Made by a program: the position numbers and the translations under genes. A stretch of DNA of 64,000 nucleotides from Candidatus Izemoplasma sp. GTDB lineage: Bacteria; Bacillota_I; Bacilli_A; Izemoplasmatales; Izemoplasmataceae. Of this stretch, positions 36,759 to 46,826 are shown in pieces. Location: NCBI GenBank assembly GCA_029939945.1, contig JAOZRX010000002.1, positions 1-64,000 of the forward strand, given 5' to 3'. The stretch's first letter is position 1. Each line of letters opens with the position of its first letter. Under the pieces are notes generated by a model, which had not been told where the DNA came from, made no database searches, and saw only the letters and a list, made by a program, of their open reading frames with translations.

Positions 36759-38975
36759 ATGTTAAAACTTGTCAACGTCTCAAAGTATTATTATTCTAAT
36801 GAAAAAATTGCTTTAGGACTTAGAAAAGTTGATTTAGAATTTCGCATTGGTGAATTTGTTGCGATTACTGGTGAAAGCGGAAGTGGTAAATCAACTCTTT
36901 TGAATGTGATAAGTGGATTAGATACTTATGAACTTGGAGAAATGTATATAAATGGGGACGAAATCTCTCATTACACAGTAAAAGAATTAGAGGATTACCG
37001 AAGACAATATATTGGCTTCGTATTTCAAAATTATAATATCGTTGATAGTTATACTGTTCTTCAAAATGTAGAAATGGCATTAATTGTTCAAGGGTATGAT
37101 AAGAAAAAAAGAAGAGCAAGAGCAACGGAATTAATTGATAAAGTTGGATTAAAAAATAGAATCAATCACAAAGCTAGTAAATTATCAGGTGGAGAAAAAC
37201 AAAGAACCGTAATAGCTAGGGCTTTAGCTAAAGACTGTAAGATTATTGTTTGTGATGAACCAACTGGGAATTTAGATTCTGAATCTTCTAAAATGGTATT
37301 CAAATTATTGAGTGAAATATCAAAAGATAAATTAGTAATCGTAGTAACACATAATTTTACTGCTATTAAGGATTACGCAAATAGAATGATTAGATTGTTT
37401 GATGGAGAGATAGTAGAGGATAAGAAATATAAAAAAACTAAAATATATGAGGAAATAGAAATCTCTAAAAAGAGTTTCTATGGCAGTTATTGGGATATAT
37501 TTAAGATATCGATAAACAATATTTTTTCAGTTCCAAAGAAAACATTATTTACAGTATTAGTAACTTTATTTATAATCTCTGTTTTTGTTTTTGCTTATGG
37601 TAGTAATTTAAAACAAAAAAACACTTCAGGAGTTTTTGAAACAACATATTTTGATAATTCTGGACCTGCTAGGCTAATTCTTACAAAATATGATCGAACA
37701 GAATTTACACTTTCAGAATTAGAAGATTTGAAAAGTATTGAATTTGTTCGTGAAGTAATTAACTATGATGTTGTACTTGACACTTTACTAACGAGTAAAT
37801 ATTCTAATCCTAATTATAACTATGATGAGTTTATTGAATATAAAGTACTTGCTGCAGCTTCTCTAGATTTATTTGATTTAAAAGCAGGAAGATTACCTAA
37901 GAATGATTTAGAAGTTGTTATAGCAGAAAATGAGCAATATGATTTAGGAGGATTTATCTCGCTTTCTAACTCGATTCATGTTAGTCAACGATCAGGAGAA
38001 ACTACTGAGGATTATACATTTAAAATTGTTGGTACGATCGATAGTAATAACTCTATATTTGATGGTACTGAGGATTTATATTTTACTAGTGGGGCAATCG
38101 ACAAATTTAGATTTGATGCTTTATTTCCTTATAATCAAATGTTTATAGATGTTGATAATTTACATATCTTTAGTGTTTATCAAGACGTTAGGATTGATAA
38201 TGATCTTGAAGATTTTCAATTACTAGGATACGACGCAATGTTTTATGATATGTGTCGGAAATATAATATTGAAGTCTGTGTAATTGATGATTTCCTCTTA
38301 GAACACGATTTTTCGGTAGTATCATTATCTAGATTTGAGAATAGTATGGAAAATGTAAATGTTAACTTTATTAGTGTTCCATACGTTGAAGCAGCATATG
38401 GACAAGCTATCTATATGAATGAATTGACTTTTCAAACATTTTTAGAAGAAGCTATTTATCAGCCTAGTGTGGTTGTTTACGATATGTACGAAGCAAAGTT
38501 TGTAAAAGAAGAACTTGAAGACCTTGGATATAATGTTTTTTATCCTAATGGAGTAGTTACAATCGAAGAAGGATTACTGATTGTATTAAAAGATGTTCAA
38601 TTATTCTTAACATTAACTTTTACTATGGGAGTAGTATACTTTGTTGGGTATTTTATTATGAGAAACGTAATGATTAGCAAGAAAAAGGATTATTTAATTT
38701 ATCGTAGTGTCGGAGCTTCAAAAAAAGTCATTAATGCAATTTCAATTACTGAGATAATGATTATCACTATATTCTCATTTATGTTTTTGATGTCTATATT
38801 AATGATTAATGAAAATTATAAAACACCTTTACCAAGGTTATTAAGATATTTTGAACCACTAAACTATATTATTCTATTAGTAACAATATTTGTTTTAATG
38901 TTGTTGCTTGGAAGAAGATTTAATAAAATGATCTTCAATAAAAGTGTTATTACGTCACTAAGAGATATGACGTGA
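36759..38975 (+). CDS. ABC transporter, fused ATPase + FtsX/MacB-type permease (cassette 2, protein A)
   Basis: GESGSGKSTLLNVISGLDTYELGEM, LSGGEKQRTVIARALAKDC, DEPTGNLDSESS; collinear with 15689..17932. Confidence 0.9.
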   Translation: MLKLVNVSKYYYSNEKIALGLRKVDLEFRIGEFVAITGESGSGKSTLLNVISGLDTYELGEMYINGDEISHYTVKELEDYRRQYIGFVFQNYNIVDSYTVLQNVEMALIVQGYDKKKRRARATELIDKVGLKNRINHKASKLSGGEKQRTVIARALAKDCKIIVCDEPTGNLDSESSKMVFKLLSEISKDKLVIVVTHNFTAIKDYANRMIRLFDGEIVEDKKYKKTKIYEEIEISKKSFYGSYWDIFKISINNIFSVPKKTLFTVLVTLFIISVFVFAYGSNLKQKNTSGVFETTYFDNSGPARLILTKYDRTEFTLSELEDLKSIEFVREVINYDVVLDTLLTSKYSNPNYNYDEFIEYKVLAAASLDLFDLKAGRLPKNDLEVVIAENEQYDLGGFISLSNSIHVSQRSGETTEDYTFKIVGTIDSNNSIFDGTEDLYFTSGAIDKFRFDALFPYNQMFIDVDNLHIFSVYQDVRIDNDLEDFQLLGYDAMFYDMCRKYNIEVCVIDDFLLEHDFSVVSLSRFENSMENVNVNFISVPYVEAAYGQAIYMNELTFQTFLEEAIYQPSVVVYDMYEAKFVKEELEDLGYNVFYPNGVVTIEEGLLIVLKDVQLFLTLTFTMGVVYFVGYFIMRNVMISKKKDYLIYRSVGASKKVINAISITEIMIITIFSFMFLMSILMINENYKTPLPRLLRYFEPLNYIILLVTIFVLMLLLGRRFNKMIFNKSVITSLRDMT

Positions 38976-38979
38976 TATT

Positions 38980-41433
38980 ATGATAAAACTAGAAAAGATA
39001 AATAAGTACTTTAATAAAGGTAAAGGTAATGAATTACATGTTTTAAAAGATATTAATCTTACGCTACCTGATAAGGGATTAGTAGTTATTTTGGGTGTTT
39101 CGGGGAGTGGAAAAACAACACTACTAAATATCGTTGGTGGACTTGATAAACCAACTTCTGGAATTGTGAAGTTTAATAATCATATATTTGATAAGTACTA
39201 TTCACTAAAATGGGATAAAATAAGAAATCAAGAAATTGGATATATTTTTCAAAATTATAGTCTTCTTCATGAATTAACAGTATTTGATAATATTGAAATG
39301 GTTTTAAAAATGAAAGGTATTAGTGAAGAAGAAGAGATTCATAAAAGAGTTGACTATATAACTGAAAAATTAGGAATGTTAAATTATCTAGATAGAAACT
39401 CTAATGCATTATCAGGTGGGCAACAACAACGTGTTGCGATAGCTAGAGCTTTAGTTAAGAATCCTAAGTTAGTTATTGCTGATGAACCAACAGGGAATTT
39501 AGATAGTAAAACGACTATTGAAATTATTAATATAATTAAGACTATTTCTGAAGAGAAACTAGTTATTTTAGTTACTCATGAAACTGAGATTGCAGAGTTT
39601 TATGCAGATAGAATAATAAAAATACATGATGGAAGAATTGTAAAAGATTATGATAATAAAGTTAAGGGTAATTTAGAAGTAAGACAAGAGCATCTTGTAT
39701 ACCTAAAGGATTTAAAGAAACAACAAGGTTCATTTGGAAATGTTGATTTTACTTCTTATAGCGATGATTTTTCTGAGAAGAAAGACAATATTGGAATTGA
39801 TTTAATCCAAAGAAATCAAACACTGTATTTAAAAGTAAAAAGCGATGAGCATAAACGAATTAAGTACTTAGATAGGCATAGTGAAATAAAACTTTTAGAT
39901 GAACATTACACTCCACAAGAAAATTTAGACGAAAACACTGGGTTTAACTTTGATAAAATTATTAGTGAAGATAAAAACAAAAAAATAAAAAGTGTCATCT
40001 CAATTAAAGATAGTATAAGATACTCAATAAGAAAAATAGATAATTTAACGTATGGTGGTAAAATGCTGTATGTTGTTTTAGGTATGATTGGAGCTTTAAT
40101 AGCTATTTCAATTGGACTAATTGGACAAATATTTAGTGTAAGTGATGATGAATTCATACTAACAAATAGAAACTATATAAACGTTGTAGTTGATGACTTA
40201 ATGTATGACGGAGTAATGGAGTTTGAAGATTTAGAATATATTGAAAATCTCAATCTAATTAACGAACAAATAGAGTTTTTGATTGAGACAGAACCTTATT
40301 ATGAAGTTAAAAGTCCAATTCTTCTAGATGCACACCCAAGTGATATTTCAATCTTAAAAATAGAGGATATTGAGTATGGAAGGTTACCAGAAAATAATCT
40401 TGAAGTAGTTGTAGATAAAATGGTAGCTGATAGAATCATAAGATTACATAAAGAAAGAGGAATTGAATCATATGAAGATATAATAAATCAGACTATAAAA
40501 ATTCAAGCTACAGGTCTTTCAAGTGATTACTCTAAAGATACTATGCTTCATTACGATATTGTTGGAGTGAGTAATGATGAATCTCCTACAATCTGGTTAT
40601 CAGAAGAACTAATGTTTTCAATAGCATTAAATTCAGTGATTGATTATACTATTTTAGGTGATGGATTTGAACTCGTTACTGGAGTTATGCCTAGTGCTGA
40701 TTATCAAATATTACTTCATGAAAATAGTAAAGTAATTAGAAATGGTAATGTACCAAGCTTTATTGGAATTGAGTCAGGTCAATATGAGGTTGTAGGAACA
40801 TATCGATATATAGATAATGGTTTATATACTGATATTAATGGATTACTTGTAAGTAATTTAGAAATTATGAAAACAGCCTATTTTTATCAGAATAATTTTG
40901 AATTTACTGGAACAAATTTTTTAGCTTATGTTGAAAATACAGATATTGCAATTGAAGAATTATCATTAATTGAAATATATGCTACAAGTAATTATGAAGA
41001 AGATTTAGAAGATTTTAAAGATCATGAGTTTGTTAATTCTATTGGATTACTAATCTTTGCAATAGTTGGGATTATATCCTCAGGAATAAGCATTCTCTTT
41101 GTAATGAGATCAAGCTTATCTTCAAGGTTATATGAGATAAGCGTTTTAAGAGCACTCGGTGCTGCTAAAAGAGATATAAGAAAAATGTTTATTGTTGAAA
41201 TTGTGATTATATCAACAATAAGTTCCTTAATTGGTTATATTATTATGGTTGCTATATTGATGAAATCACAAGATCTTGTTGACGAATATGTTGAGATTCT
41301 TTACTACTCACCAGTATCACTGATTTTAGGAGTTATATCTTTATATTTAATTAATGTGCTCTTTGGACTATTGCCTGTAAACATATTGTTGTTTAAAACA
41401 CCTGCCAAAATATTATCTCAATATGATATTTAA
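38980..41433 (+). CDS. ABC transporter, fused ATPase + FtsX/MacB-type permease (cassette 2, protein B)
   Basis: GVSGSGKTTLLNIVGGLD, LSGGQQQRVAIARALVKNP, DEPTGNLDSKTT; collinear with 17941..20388. Confidence 0.9.
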   Translation: MIKLEKINKYFNKGKGNELHVLKDINLTLPDKGLVVILGVSGSGKTTLLNIVGGLDKPTSGIVKFNNHIFDKYYSLKWDKIRNQEIGYIFQNYSLLHELTVFDNIEMVLKMKGISEEEEIHKRVDYITEKLGMLNYLDRNSNALSGGQQQRVAIARALVKNPKLVIADEPTGNLDSKTTIEIINIIKTISEEKLVILVTHETEIAEFYADRIIKIHDGRIVKDYDNKVKGNLEVRQEHLVYLKDLKKQQGSFGNVDFTSYSDDFSEKKDNIGIDLIQRNQTLYLKVKSDEHKRIKYLDRHSEIKLLDEHYTPQENLDENTGFNFDKIISEDKNKKIKSVISIKDSIRYSIRKIDNLTYGGKMLYVVLGMIGALIAISIGLIGQIFSVSDDEFILTNRNYINVVVDDLMYDGVMEFEDLEYIENLNLINEQIEFLIETEPYYEVKSPILLDAHPSDISILKIEDIEYGRLPENNLEVVVDKMVADRIIRLHKERGIESYEDIINQTIKIQATGLSSDYSKDTMLHYDIVGVSNDESPTIWLSEELMFSIALNSVIDYTILGDGFELVTGVMPSADYQILLHENSKVIRNGNVPSFIGIESGQYEVVGTYRYIDNGLYTDINGLLVSNLEIMKTAYFYQNNFEFTGTNFLAYVENTDIAIEELSLIEIYATSNYEEDLEDFKDHEFVNSIGLLIFAIVGIISSGISILFVMRSSLSSRLYEISVLRALGAAKRDIRKMFIVEIVIISTISSLIGYIIMVAILMKSQDLVDEYVEILYYSPVSLILGVISLYLINVLFGLLPVNILLFKTPAKILSQYDI

Positions 41434-41503
41434 AAATATTATTAATTAAATTATTTAAAAAAGTCAGTCATTTGTGCTAAAATAATTCTATAGGAGTGAT
41501 AAA

Positions 41504-42511
41504 ATGATTGAAAATCTAAAAGTCTTTATGCAAAAGAAATTTAATTACAAATTGACTGAATACAAAGTATGTTTATCTGAAGTAGAAGTAAGTAAATTTA
41601 AATTATTACCTGTTTATATTTTTATTATTGTATTAATAGGTTATCTTGTTCAACTTTTAGGATTAATTGAGATTGGATATGGAGAGATTATTCTAGTAGT
41701 AGCAGCTGTACTTTTAGGTATATGGCAAGGTTCAATCATGAAGAAAAATCAGCCAGAGTCTTTGGTTGTTACACCATTATATTTAATTAAGTGTTTCGGA
41801 AAGAAAACATTTGTTGTTGTTAAATATGATGATATTAAGAAATTTAGAGTAAACGATAAAGAAGGATTAATTATTTCAGATAGAAGAAGTGAAATTTCAA
41901 TATCTCCTGTTTGTTATCGGAATGATTTAGAACCTATTGTTGAAATATTAGAAGCAAAAGGGAAAACGTTTGACAAATCTAGAGATTATATGAAGAGACC
42001 AGTTGATATAAGAATTGTTAAGAATAAGATAATTATTAAAGATATTGAACAAGAAGAATCAACTACTGAAAAAATAGTAGGTCAATATTATGAAGAATTT
42101 AAGATGCTAACTCCTGGATTCATTGAAGATATCATCTTCATGAATAGCGTAGTAGAAGAAGCGTTTGAAAATGATAATAATTTAGTATTATTACTTGACA
42201 AAATCGAAGTAAAAGAAGGACATCCTGAAAATATTGGGTTTGATTCAATCATTGCAAGTGATTGTGTAGCCATTTTTGAAAATATTACTATCAAAAATGT
42301 TACAATAAAAAATGCAAGAGATAGAAACGCGGTAGAAGAAGTATTACCAAATGAGCTAGTTTCAATTTATGGAAATATTGAAAAAGGAGTAATTGCAGAT
42401 TGGAAATATCGTAAGAAAGGTATTGATCTACACTTTGCTGCTGGAATGAATATTATAAAAGCTTCTTTTAATTATAAAGAAGTAATAGTTGGCTGGAAAA
42501 GTTTTAAATAG
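41504..42511 (+). CDS. Hypothetical membrane-anchored protein (two N-terminal TM segments, soluble C-terminal region)
   Basis: Long ORF with SD (TAGGAGTG) and terminator; no recognisable family. Confidence 0.65.
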   Translation: MIENLKVFMQKKFNYKLTEYKVCLSEVEVSKFKLLPVYIFIIVLIGYLVQLLGLIEIGYGEIILVVAAVLLGIWQGSIMKKNQPESLVVTPLYLIKCFGKKTFVVVKYDDIKKFRVNDKEGLIISDRRSEISISPVCYRNDLEPIVEILEAKGKTFDKSRDYMKRPVDIRIVKNKIIIKDIEQEESTTEKIVGQYYEEFKMLTPGFIEDIIFMNSVVEEAFENDNNLVLLLDKIEVKEGHPENIGFDSIIASDCVAIFENITIKNVTIKNARDRNAVEEVLPNELVSIYGNIEKGVIADWKYRKKGIDLHFAAGMNIIKASFNYKEVIVGWKSFK

Positions 42512-42515
42512 AACA

Positions 42516-42546
42516 TAAAAACACTTCGATTGAAGTGTTTTTTTAT
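42516..42546 (+). terminator. Terminator
   Basis: AAAACACTTC-GATT-GAAGTGTTTTTTT. Confidence 0.85.
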
Positions 42547-42632
42547 GCTGCAAATTATATGAATTCACTAAATGAAATATTGACTAAATATCTTAACAAA
42601 GTATAATAAAACATATGAAGAAGGTGAATTTT

Positions 42633-43868
42633 ATGGAGGCTTTAGAACATAAAAAGCAGATACTAAAATTTGAACTATACGGGTTTTTAAAGAATCTAAG
42701 ATTTTTCGAGCCTTTTTTATGGGTTTATTTAATAGCAACTGGAGTAAGTTTTACTCAAATAGGAATATTGATTGCAGTCAGAGAAATTATTATCTATATT
42801 TTTGAAATACCTTCTGGAGTATTGGCGGATAGATATGGGAAAAAGACAGAACTAATTTTTTGTTTTGTATTCTATATTATTTCATTTGTAATCTTTTTTA
42901 TTGGGAATGATTTTTACATATTTGTAATAGCAATGGCTTTATATGGGCTTGGTGAGGCATTTAGATCAGGCACTCATAAAGCAATGATAATGAGTTATTT
43001 GGATATTAATGATATTAAAGAATCAAAAAGTAAAATATATGGAAGAACAAGATCATTTTCACTTTTTGGATCAACAGTGTCCAGTCTAGCAGCAATTATA
43101 TTCGTTTTTATATTCCCAGATTTATCCTGGCTTTTTATAATCGCTATAATACCTTATGTCTTAGATTTATTATTAATTATTTCATATCCTAATTATCTAA
43201 ATGAGAAACAAGATGATACATTTACAATGAAAGGATTCTTAATTGAAAATATAAATTCAATAAAGTATGTTTTTAAAGATAAGAAAGTTCTTAAGTTATT
43301 AATTGGATCTGCTTCATATAATGCAGGATTTAAAAGTATAAAAGATTATATTCAACCGATAATTATTTCAATTACCTTAAGTGTTATTCTTTTTAGTAAT
43401 ATGACTGCTGAGGACAACACTGTAATCTACATCGGAGTAATTTATGCTATATTATATCTATCAAGTGCTTTTGCTAGTATGAATGCATATAAACTTAGCA
43501 ATTATTTCTCGAGTGATATTGTAACAGGAATAATGTGGTTGTTATCAGGGATTTCTTTTGTTATTTTAAGTTTCTACATTGAAAAAGTAATAGTCCTAGC
43601 TATCGTGTTCTTAGGTGTTTACATTTTTCTAAATATTAGAAAGCCGTTAATTATTGAAAAAATAGGAAATACTACAGCGAGTAATAAAAGGGCTTCAGTA
43701 TTATCGATAGAATCACAATTTACTTCAATATTAATTGCCATCTTTGCTCCAATATTAGGCCTTATCGCAGATAGTTATTCAATTAGTCTAATGTTGTTTA
43801 TTGTTGGGTTAGTAATGATTACAATATATGCACTACGAGTTCTTGATAGTAAAGTCAGTATCATTTGA
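42633..43868 (+). CDS. Major facilitator superfamily transporter
   Basis: FEIPSGVLADRYGKKTELI loop 2-3 MFS motif, ~12 TM; AAGGTG SD before ATG 42633 (ORF track start 42615 lies at the predicted transcription start). Confidence 0.85.
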   Translation: MEALEHKKQILKFELYGFLKNLRFFEPFLWVYLIATGVSFTQIGILIAVREIIIYIFEIPSGVLADRYGKKTELIFCFVFYIISFVIFFIGNDFYIFVIAMALYGLGEAFRSGTHKAMIMSYLDINDIKESKSKIYGRTRSFSLFGSTVSSLAAIIFVFIFPDLSWLFIIAIIPYVLDLLLIISYPNYLNEKQDDTFTMKGFLIENINSIKYVFKDKKVLKLLIGSASYNAGFKSIKDYIQPIIISITLSVILFSNMTAEDNTVIYIGVIYAILYLSSAFASMNAYKLSNYFSSDIVTGIMWLLSGISFVILSFYIEKVIVLAIVFLGVYIFLNIRKPLIIEKIGNTTASNKRASVLSIESQFTSILIAIFAPILGLIADSYSISLMLFIVGLVMITIYALRVLDSKVSII

Positions 43869-43881
43869 TAATCGAGAATTT

Positions 43882-43910
43882 TTGACAAATTTCAACGAAT
43901 AAATTATAAT
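43882..43910 (+). promoter_or_regulatory. Perfect consensus sigma-A promoter TTGACA-17-TATAAT
   Basis: TTGACA 43882-43887, TATAAT 43905-43910, then GA-repeat leader. Confidence 0.85.
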
Positions 43911-43940
43911 TGAGTGAGAGAAGAGAGAGAGGAAATAAAA

Positions 43941-44219
43941 ATGGTAAAGAAAATAATAATTGATGAAGAAATAAACGTTCGAGAAGGACAATCAACAAGA
44001 AGCAGAGGACATAGAAACTTTGATGAAGGATTTTCAAGGCATCATAGTGAAAATTATAGAAAAGGAACACGAAGTTACGGACCTAAAATAGTTGAAACAA
44101 GACTTTTTGTGAGTAAGGATGAATTAGTAAAATATGTTAATGAAAAGGGAAAAAGTGATGCATTAATTGATATTTACAAGATTGAAGATGAACTATACAA
44201 ACTAGTAATTAAGAAATAA
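43941..44219 (+). CDS. Small basic/Gly-containing protein of unknown function (paralog of 11834..12235)
   Basis: MVKKIIIDEEINVREGQSTRSRGH...LFVSKDELVKYVNEKGKSDALIDIYKIEDELYKLVIKK; start refined from GTG 43914 to ATG 43941. Confidence 0.75.
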   Translation: MVKKIIIDEEINVREGQSTRSRGHRNFDEGFSRHHSENYRKGTRSYGPKIVETRLFVSKDELVKYVNEKGKSDALIDIYKIEDELYKLVIKK

Positions 44220-44224
44220 CAAGC

Positions 44225-44261
44225 AATTAAAAAGCAGTTCACAATGAACTGCTTTTTAATT
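44225..44261. terminator. Bidirectional terminator, perfect 17-bp stem
   Basis: AATTAAAAAGCAGTTCA-CAA-TGAACTGCTTTTTAATT. Confidence 0.9.
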
Positions 44262-45891
44262 ACGCTATTAGTTTTTTTATTATGTCTTGAATACTTTTAA
44301 TAGCTTCAAATGGTAAAGAATTTTTATCGTCTAATTGTTCTAAATAGTCTATTCTAGATCTCAATCTATCAATTAATAATTCTTTGTATGTTTTATTTGA
44401 GAAATCAGGGTTATACCCATCGATTTCAACATAACTTAATTCTTCAATATTATGAAGTGGTTTTAAAATCAGATTATTAGAAACAATTTGTTCTATTAAA
44501 CTTAATGTAATTTCTTTAGTAATATTTTTGTTTTGGAAGTACCCAGTATTTATTACATAACAGTCAACATTTTTTTTCTCAAAAAGATTCTTGAAATTCT
44601 GGTAGTCATAATTGAGCGGATACAATCTAAATGGATTTGCATAAGGCTCAATAATTAATTGGTCACTAACAGCTCCATGTTCCGCACTTGATCTTTTAGT
44701 AGCAAGAGTTGCACCCAAAGTGCTTCCTAATATGCTTGAATGAACTTTGAGAATTGGAGGAAGAGTATCATCTTTCATAATCCAAAATATGGCATCAACT
44801 TTATTGTCGAATTTAAATGCTCTGTGAGGAGTCCAGTATTGTGATTTTATACATCTTCCATTACCATTTCTTATATCCTCAGTTACAGGGACAACATTAT
44901 CAAATTCATCAATTGTAACAGCAACATTTTGCATTGTAAGTAAAAATTTATTATCTTCACTATTTGTTGGATAGTCTTGTACTTTATCAAAATATGATGG
45001 TTCTAAAGAAATACTTGAACCATTTATATTAGAAATGATAAATGCATCATCATGTAATACTGTAACATCAAACTTTCCGTTGTGTTTCGAATGAGTAATA
45101 GTACTTTTACCGCTTCCACTAAGGCCAAATACTCCAGCAATGAATGTTTTGCCGTCAGCTAAATTAAATCTTTTTTGACCTCCATGACATGCAGTGTAAT
45201 TATTTCTTGATGCAACTGTCCAAGCCATTGTTAGTGTAGCCTTTTTATGTTCTCCAAAATATCTTAAACCAAGAAGCGCACCACAATTATTTGTTGGATC
45301 AAAAATAGATATACCTTCATTAAAATTTTCAATAAATTCATCTGGATCTGAATATAGGAAAAGATCTCCTTCGTTTATCTCAATAGAATTTTCATACATT
45401 TTATCCATTTTGAAGTTCTTACTTTGATAATTTAAGAGCCATGAATATAAAGTATTTTCATATCCCTCAGGAATTAACAAGTGAGCTTTCACCATGAAAT
45501 CTTCATGTAACCCAACATAAGCCACTGCATGATACATAACTTTTTTTCTTGAGTTAAATATCGAATCTCTCAATATATTTGCATACTGGTCAGTATTGGA
45601 TTTACTAATTAATCTTCTTGCTTTTGCTTGTCTTCCAGTAATAGTTCCATCATTAAATATTAGTACTTTTGCATCATTTGGTAATTCTAATTCTTCTGTA
45701 TTATGTACATCTAAATCAGTTACAATTGTTCCCTTAGAATTTTTTGCTAGTTCATAGGCATGAGATAAAGATGTAACTTTTATAACATTATTTCTGTAGA
45801 AAGCTGTTTCAATTGTTGAACGAATTCTACTATATAGGTTTGGAGTAGAAGTACCAATTTTAGTTCTATTTAATTTGCTTTTAGTTGACAT
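44260..45891 (-). CDS. pckA: Phosphoenolpyruvate carboxykinase (ATP-type)
   Basis: GVFGLSGSGKSTITH P-loop, VTVLHDDAFII, KVHSSILGSTLGATLATKRSSAEHG. Confidence 0.82.
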   Translation of the reverse strand: MSTKSKLNRTKIGTSTPNLYSRIRSTIETAFYRNNVIKVTSLSHAYELAKNSKGTIVTDLDVHNTEELELPNDAKVLIFNDGTITGRQAKARRLISKSNTDQYANILRDSIFNSRKKVMYHAVAYVGLHEDFMVKAHLLIPEGYENTLYSWLLNYQSKNFKMDKMYENSIEINEGDLFLYSDPDEFIENFNEGISIFDPTNNCGALLGLRYFGEHKKATLTMAWTVASRNNYTACHGGQKRFNLADGKTFIAGVFGLSGSGKSTITHSKHNGKFDVTVLHDDAFIISNINGSSISLEPSYFDKVQDYPTNSEDNKFLLTMQNVAVTIDEFDNVVPVTEDIRNGNGRCIKSQYWTPHRAFKFDNKVDAIFWIMKDDTLPPILKVHSSILGSTLGATLATKRSSAEHGAVSDQLIIEPYANPFRLYPLNYDYQNFKNLFEKKNVDCYVINTGYFQNKNITKEITLSLIEQIVSNNLILKPLHNIEELSYVEIDGYNPDFSNKTYKELLIDRLRSRIDYLEQLDDKNSLPFEAIKSIQDIIKKLIA

Positions 45892-45914
45892 AGCCTCTCA
45901 CCTCTTTAATAAAT

Positions 45915-46817
45915 TTAGTTTCTTGCAACTAGAGCTGCTAATGCGATTGAATTATATTTGCTTATTGTAGAATCTGCTCTACTAGTTAATACAATTGGCT
46001 TTTTAGCACCAGCAATCACACTTGCTCCCTTGGCATTCGCTAAGAAAAGCATTGTTTTATAAAAGATATTTCCTGATTCAATTCTAGGCATTATTAGTAT
46101 ATCAATATCACCAGCAATTGGATCTTTTATCCCTTTTTGAATTGCTGCTTCTTTACTAATTGCGTTATCGAGTGCAAAAGGACCTCCAACAATACAATCT
46201 TTAATAATTCCATCTTTATTCATTTTAATTAATTCAGCAGCGTCTAATGTAGCTTCCATTTGAGGATTTACTTTTTCAACTGCCCCAATAATTCCTACTT
46301 TTGGATTAATAAGATTGATTGCCCTAGCTATATTTACACTATTTTCAATAATTTGTCTTTTTTCATCAAGAGTTGGAGCGATATTCATCGCACCATCACT
46401 CATAAAAATTAATTTATTATGAGTTGATACTTCAAGGACACTAACATGTGATATTCTATTTTTTGTTCTTAAACCAAATTCTTTATTTAAAGCAGCTTTT
46501 AAGATTATACTTGTATCTACTAAGCCTTTCATTAGAAAATATCCTTTATTTTCACTAACTAATTTAACAGATTTCAAACAAGCTTTTGTTTTATCAACTT
46601 CATCTATAAACTGATAATTGTTAATTTCAATATCCAAAGATTTTAATACTGTTTTAATTTCAGTTTCGTCTCCAACCAATACTCCATTTATTATGTTGTT
46701 TACACGTGCTAATTCAACAGCTTCTAATACATGCTCATCAGCTGCACAAGCAACAACCATGGTACTAGTAGAGATTTCTTTTGCTTTAAGTATTAATTCT
46801 TCCATTGTTTTTATCAT
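45915..46817 (-). CDS. ptb: Phosphate butyryltransferase
   Basis: FMSDGAMNIAPTLDEKRQIIENSVNIA, KVGIIGAVEKVNPQMEATLDAAEL, VGGPFALDNAISKEAA. Confidence 0.9.
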   Translation of the reverse strand: MIKTMEELILKAKEISTSTMVVACAADEHVLEAVELARVNNIINGVLVGDETEIKTVLKSLDIEINNYQFIDEVDKTKACLKSVKLVSENKGYFLMKGLVDTSIILKAALNKEFGLRTKNRISHVSVLEVSTHNKLIFMSDGAMNIAPTLDEKRQIIENSVNIARAINLINPKVGIIGAVEKVNPQMEATLDAAELIKMNKDGIIKDCIVGGPFALDNAISKEAAIQKGIKDPIAGDIDILIMPRIESGNIFYKTMLFLANAKGASVIAGAKKPIVLTSRADSTISKYNSIALAALVARN

Positions 46818-46826
46818 AGTATCCTC

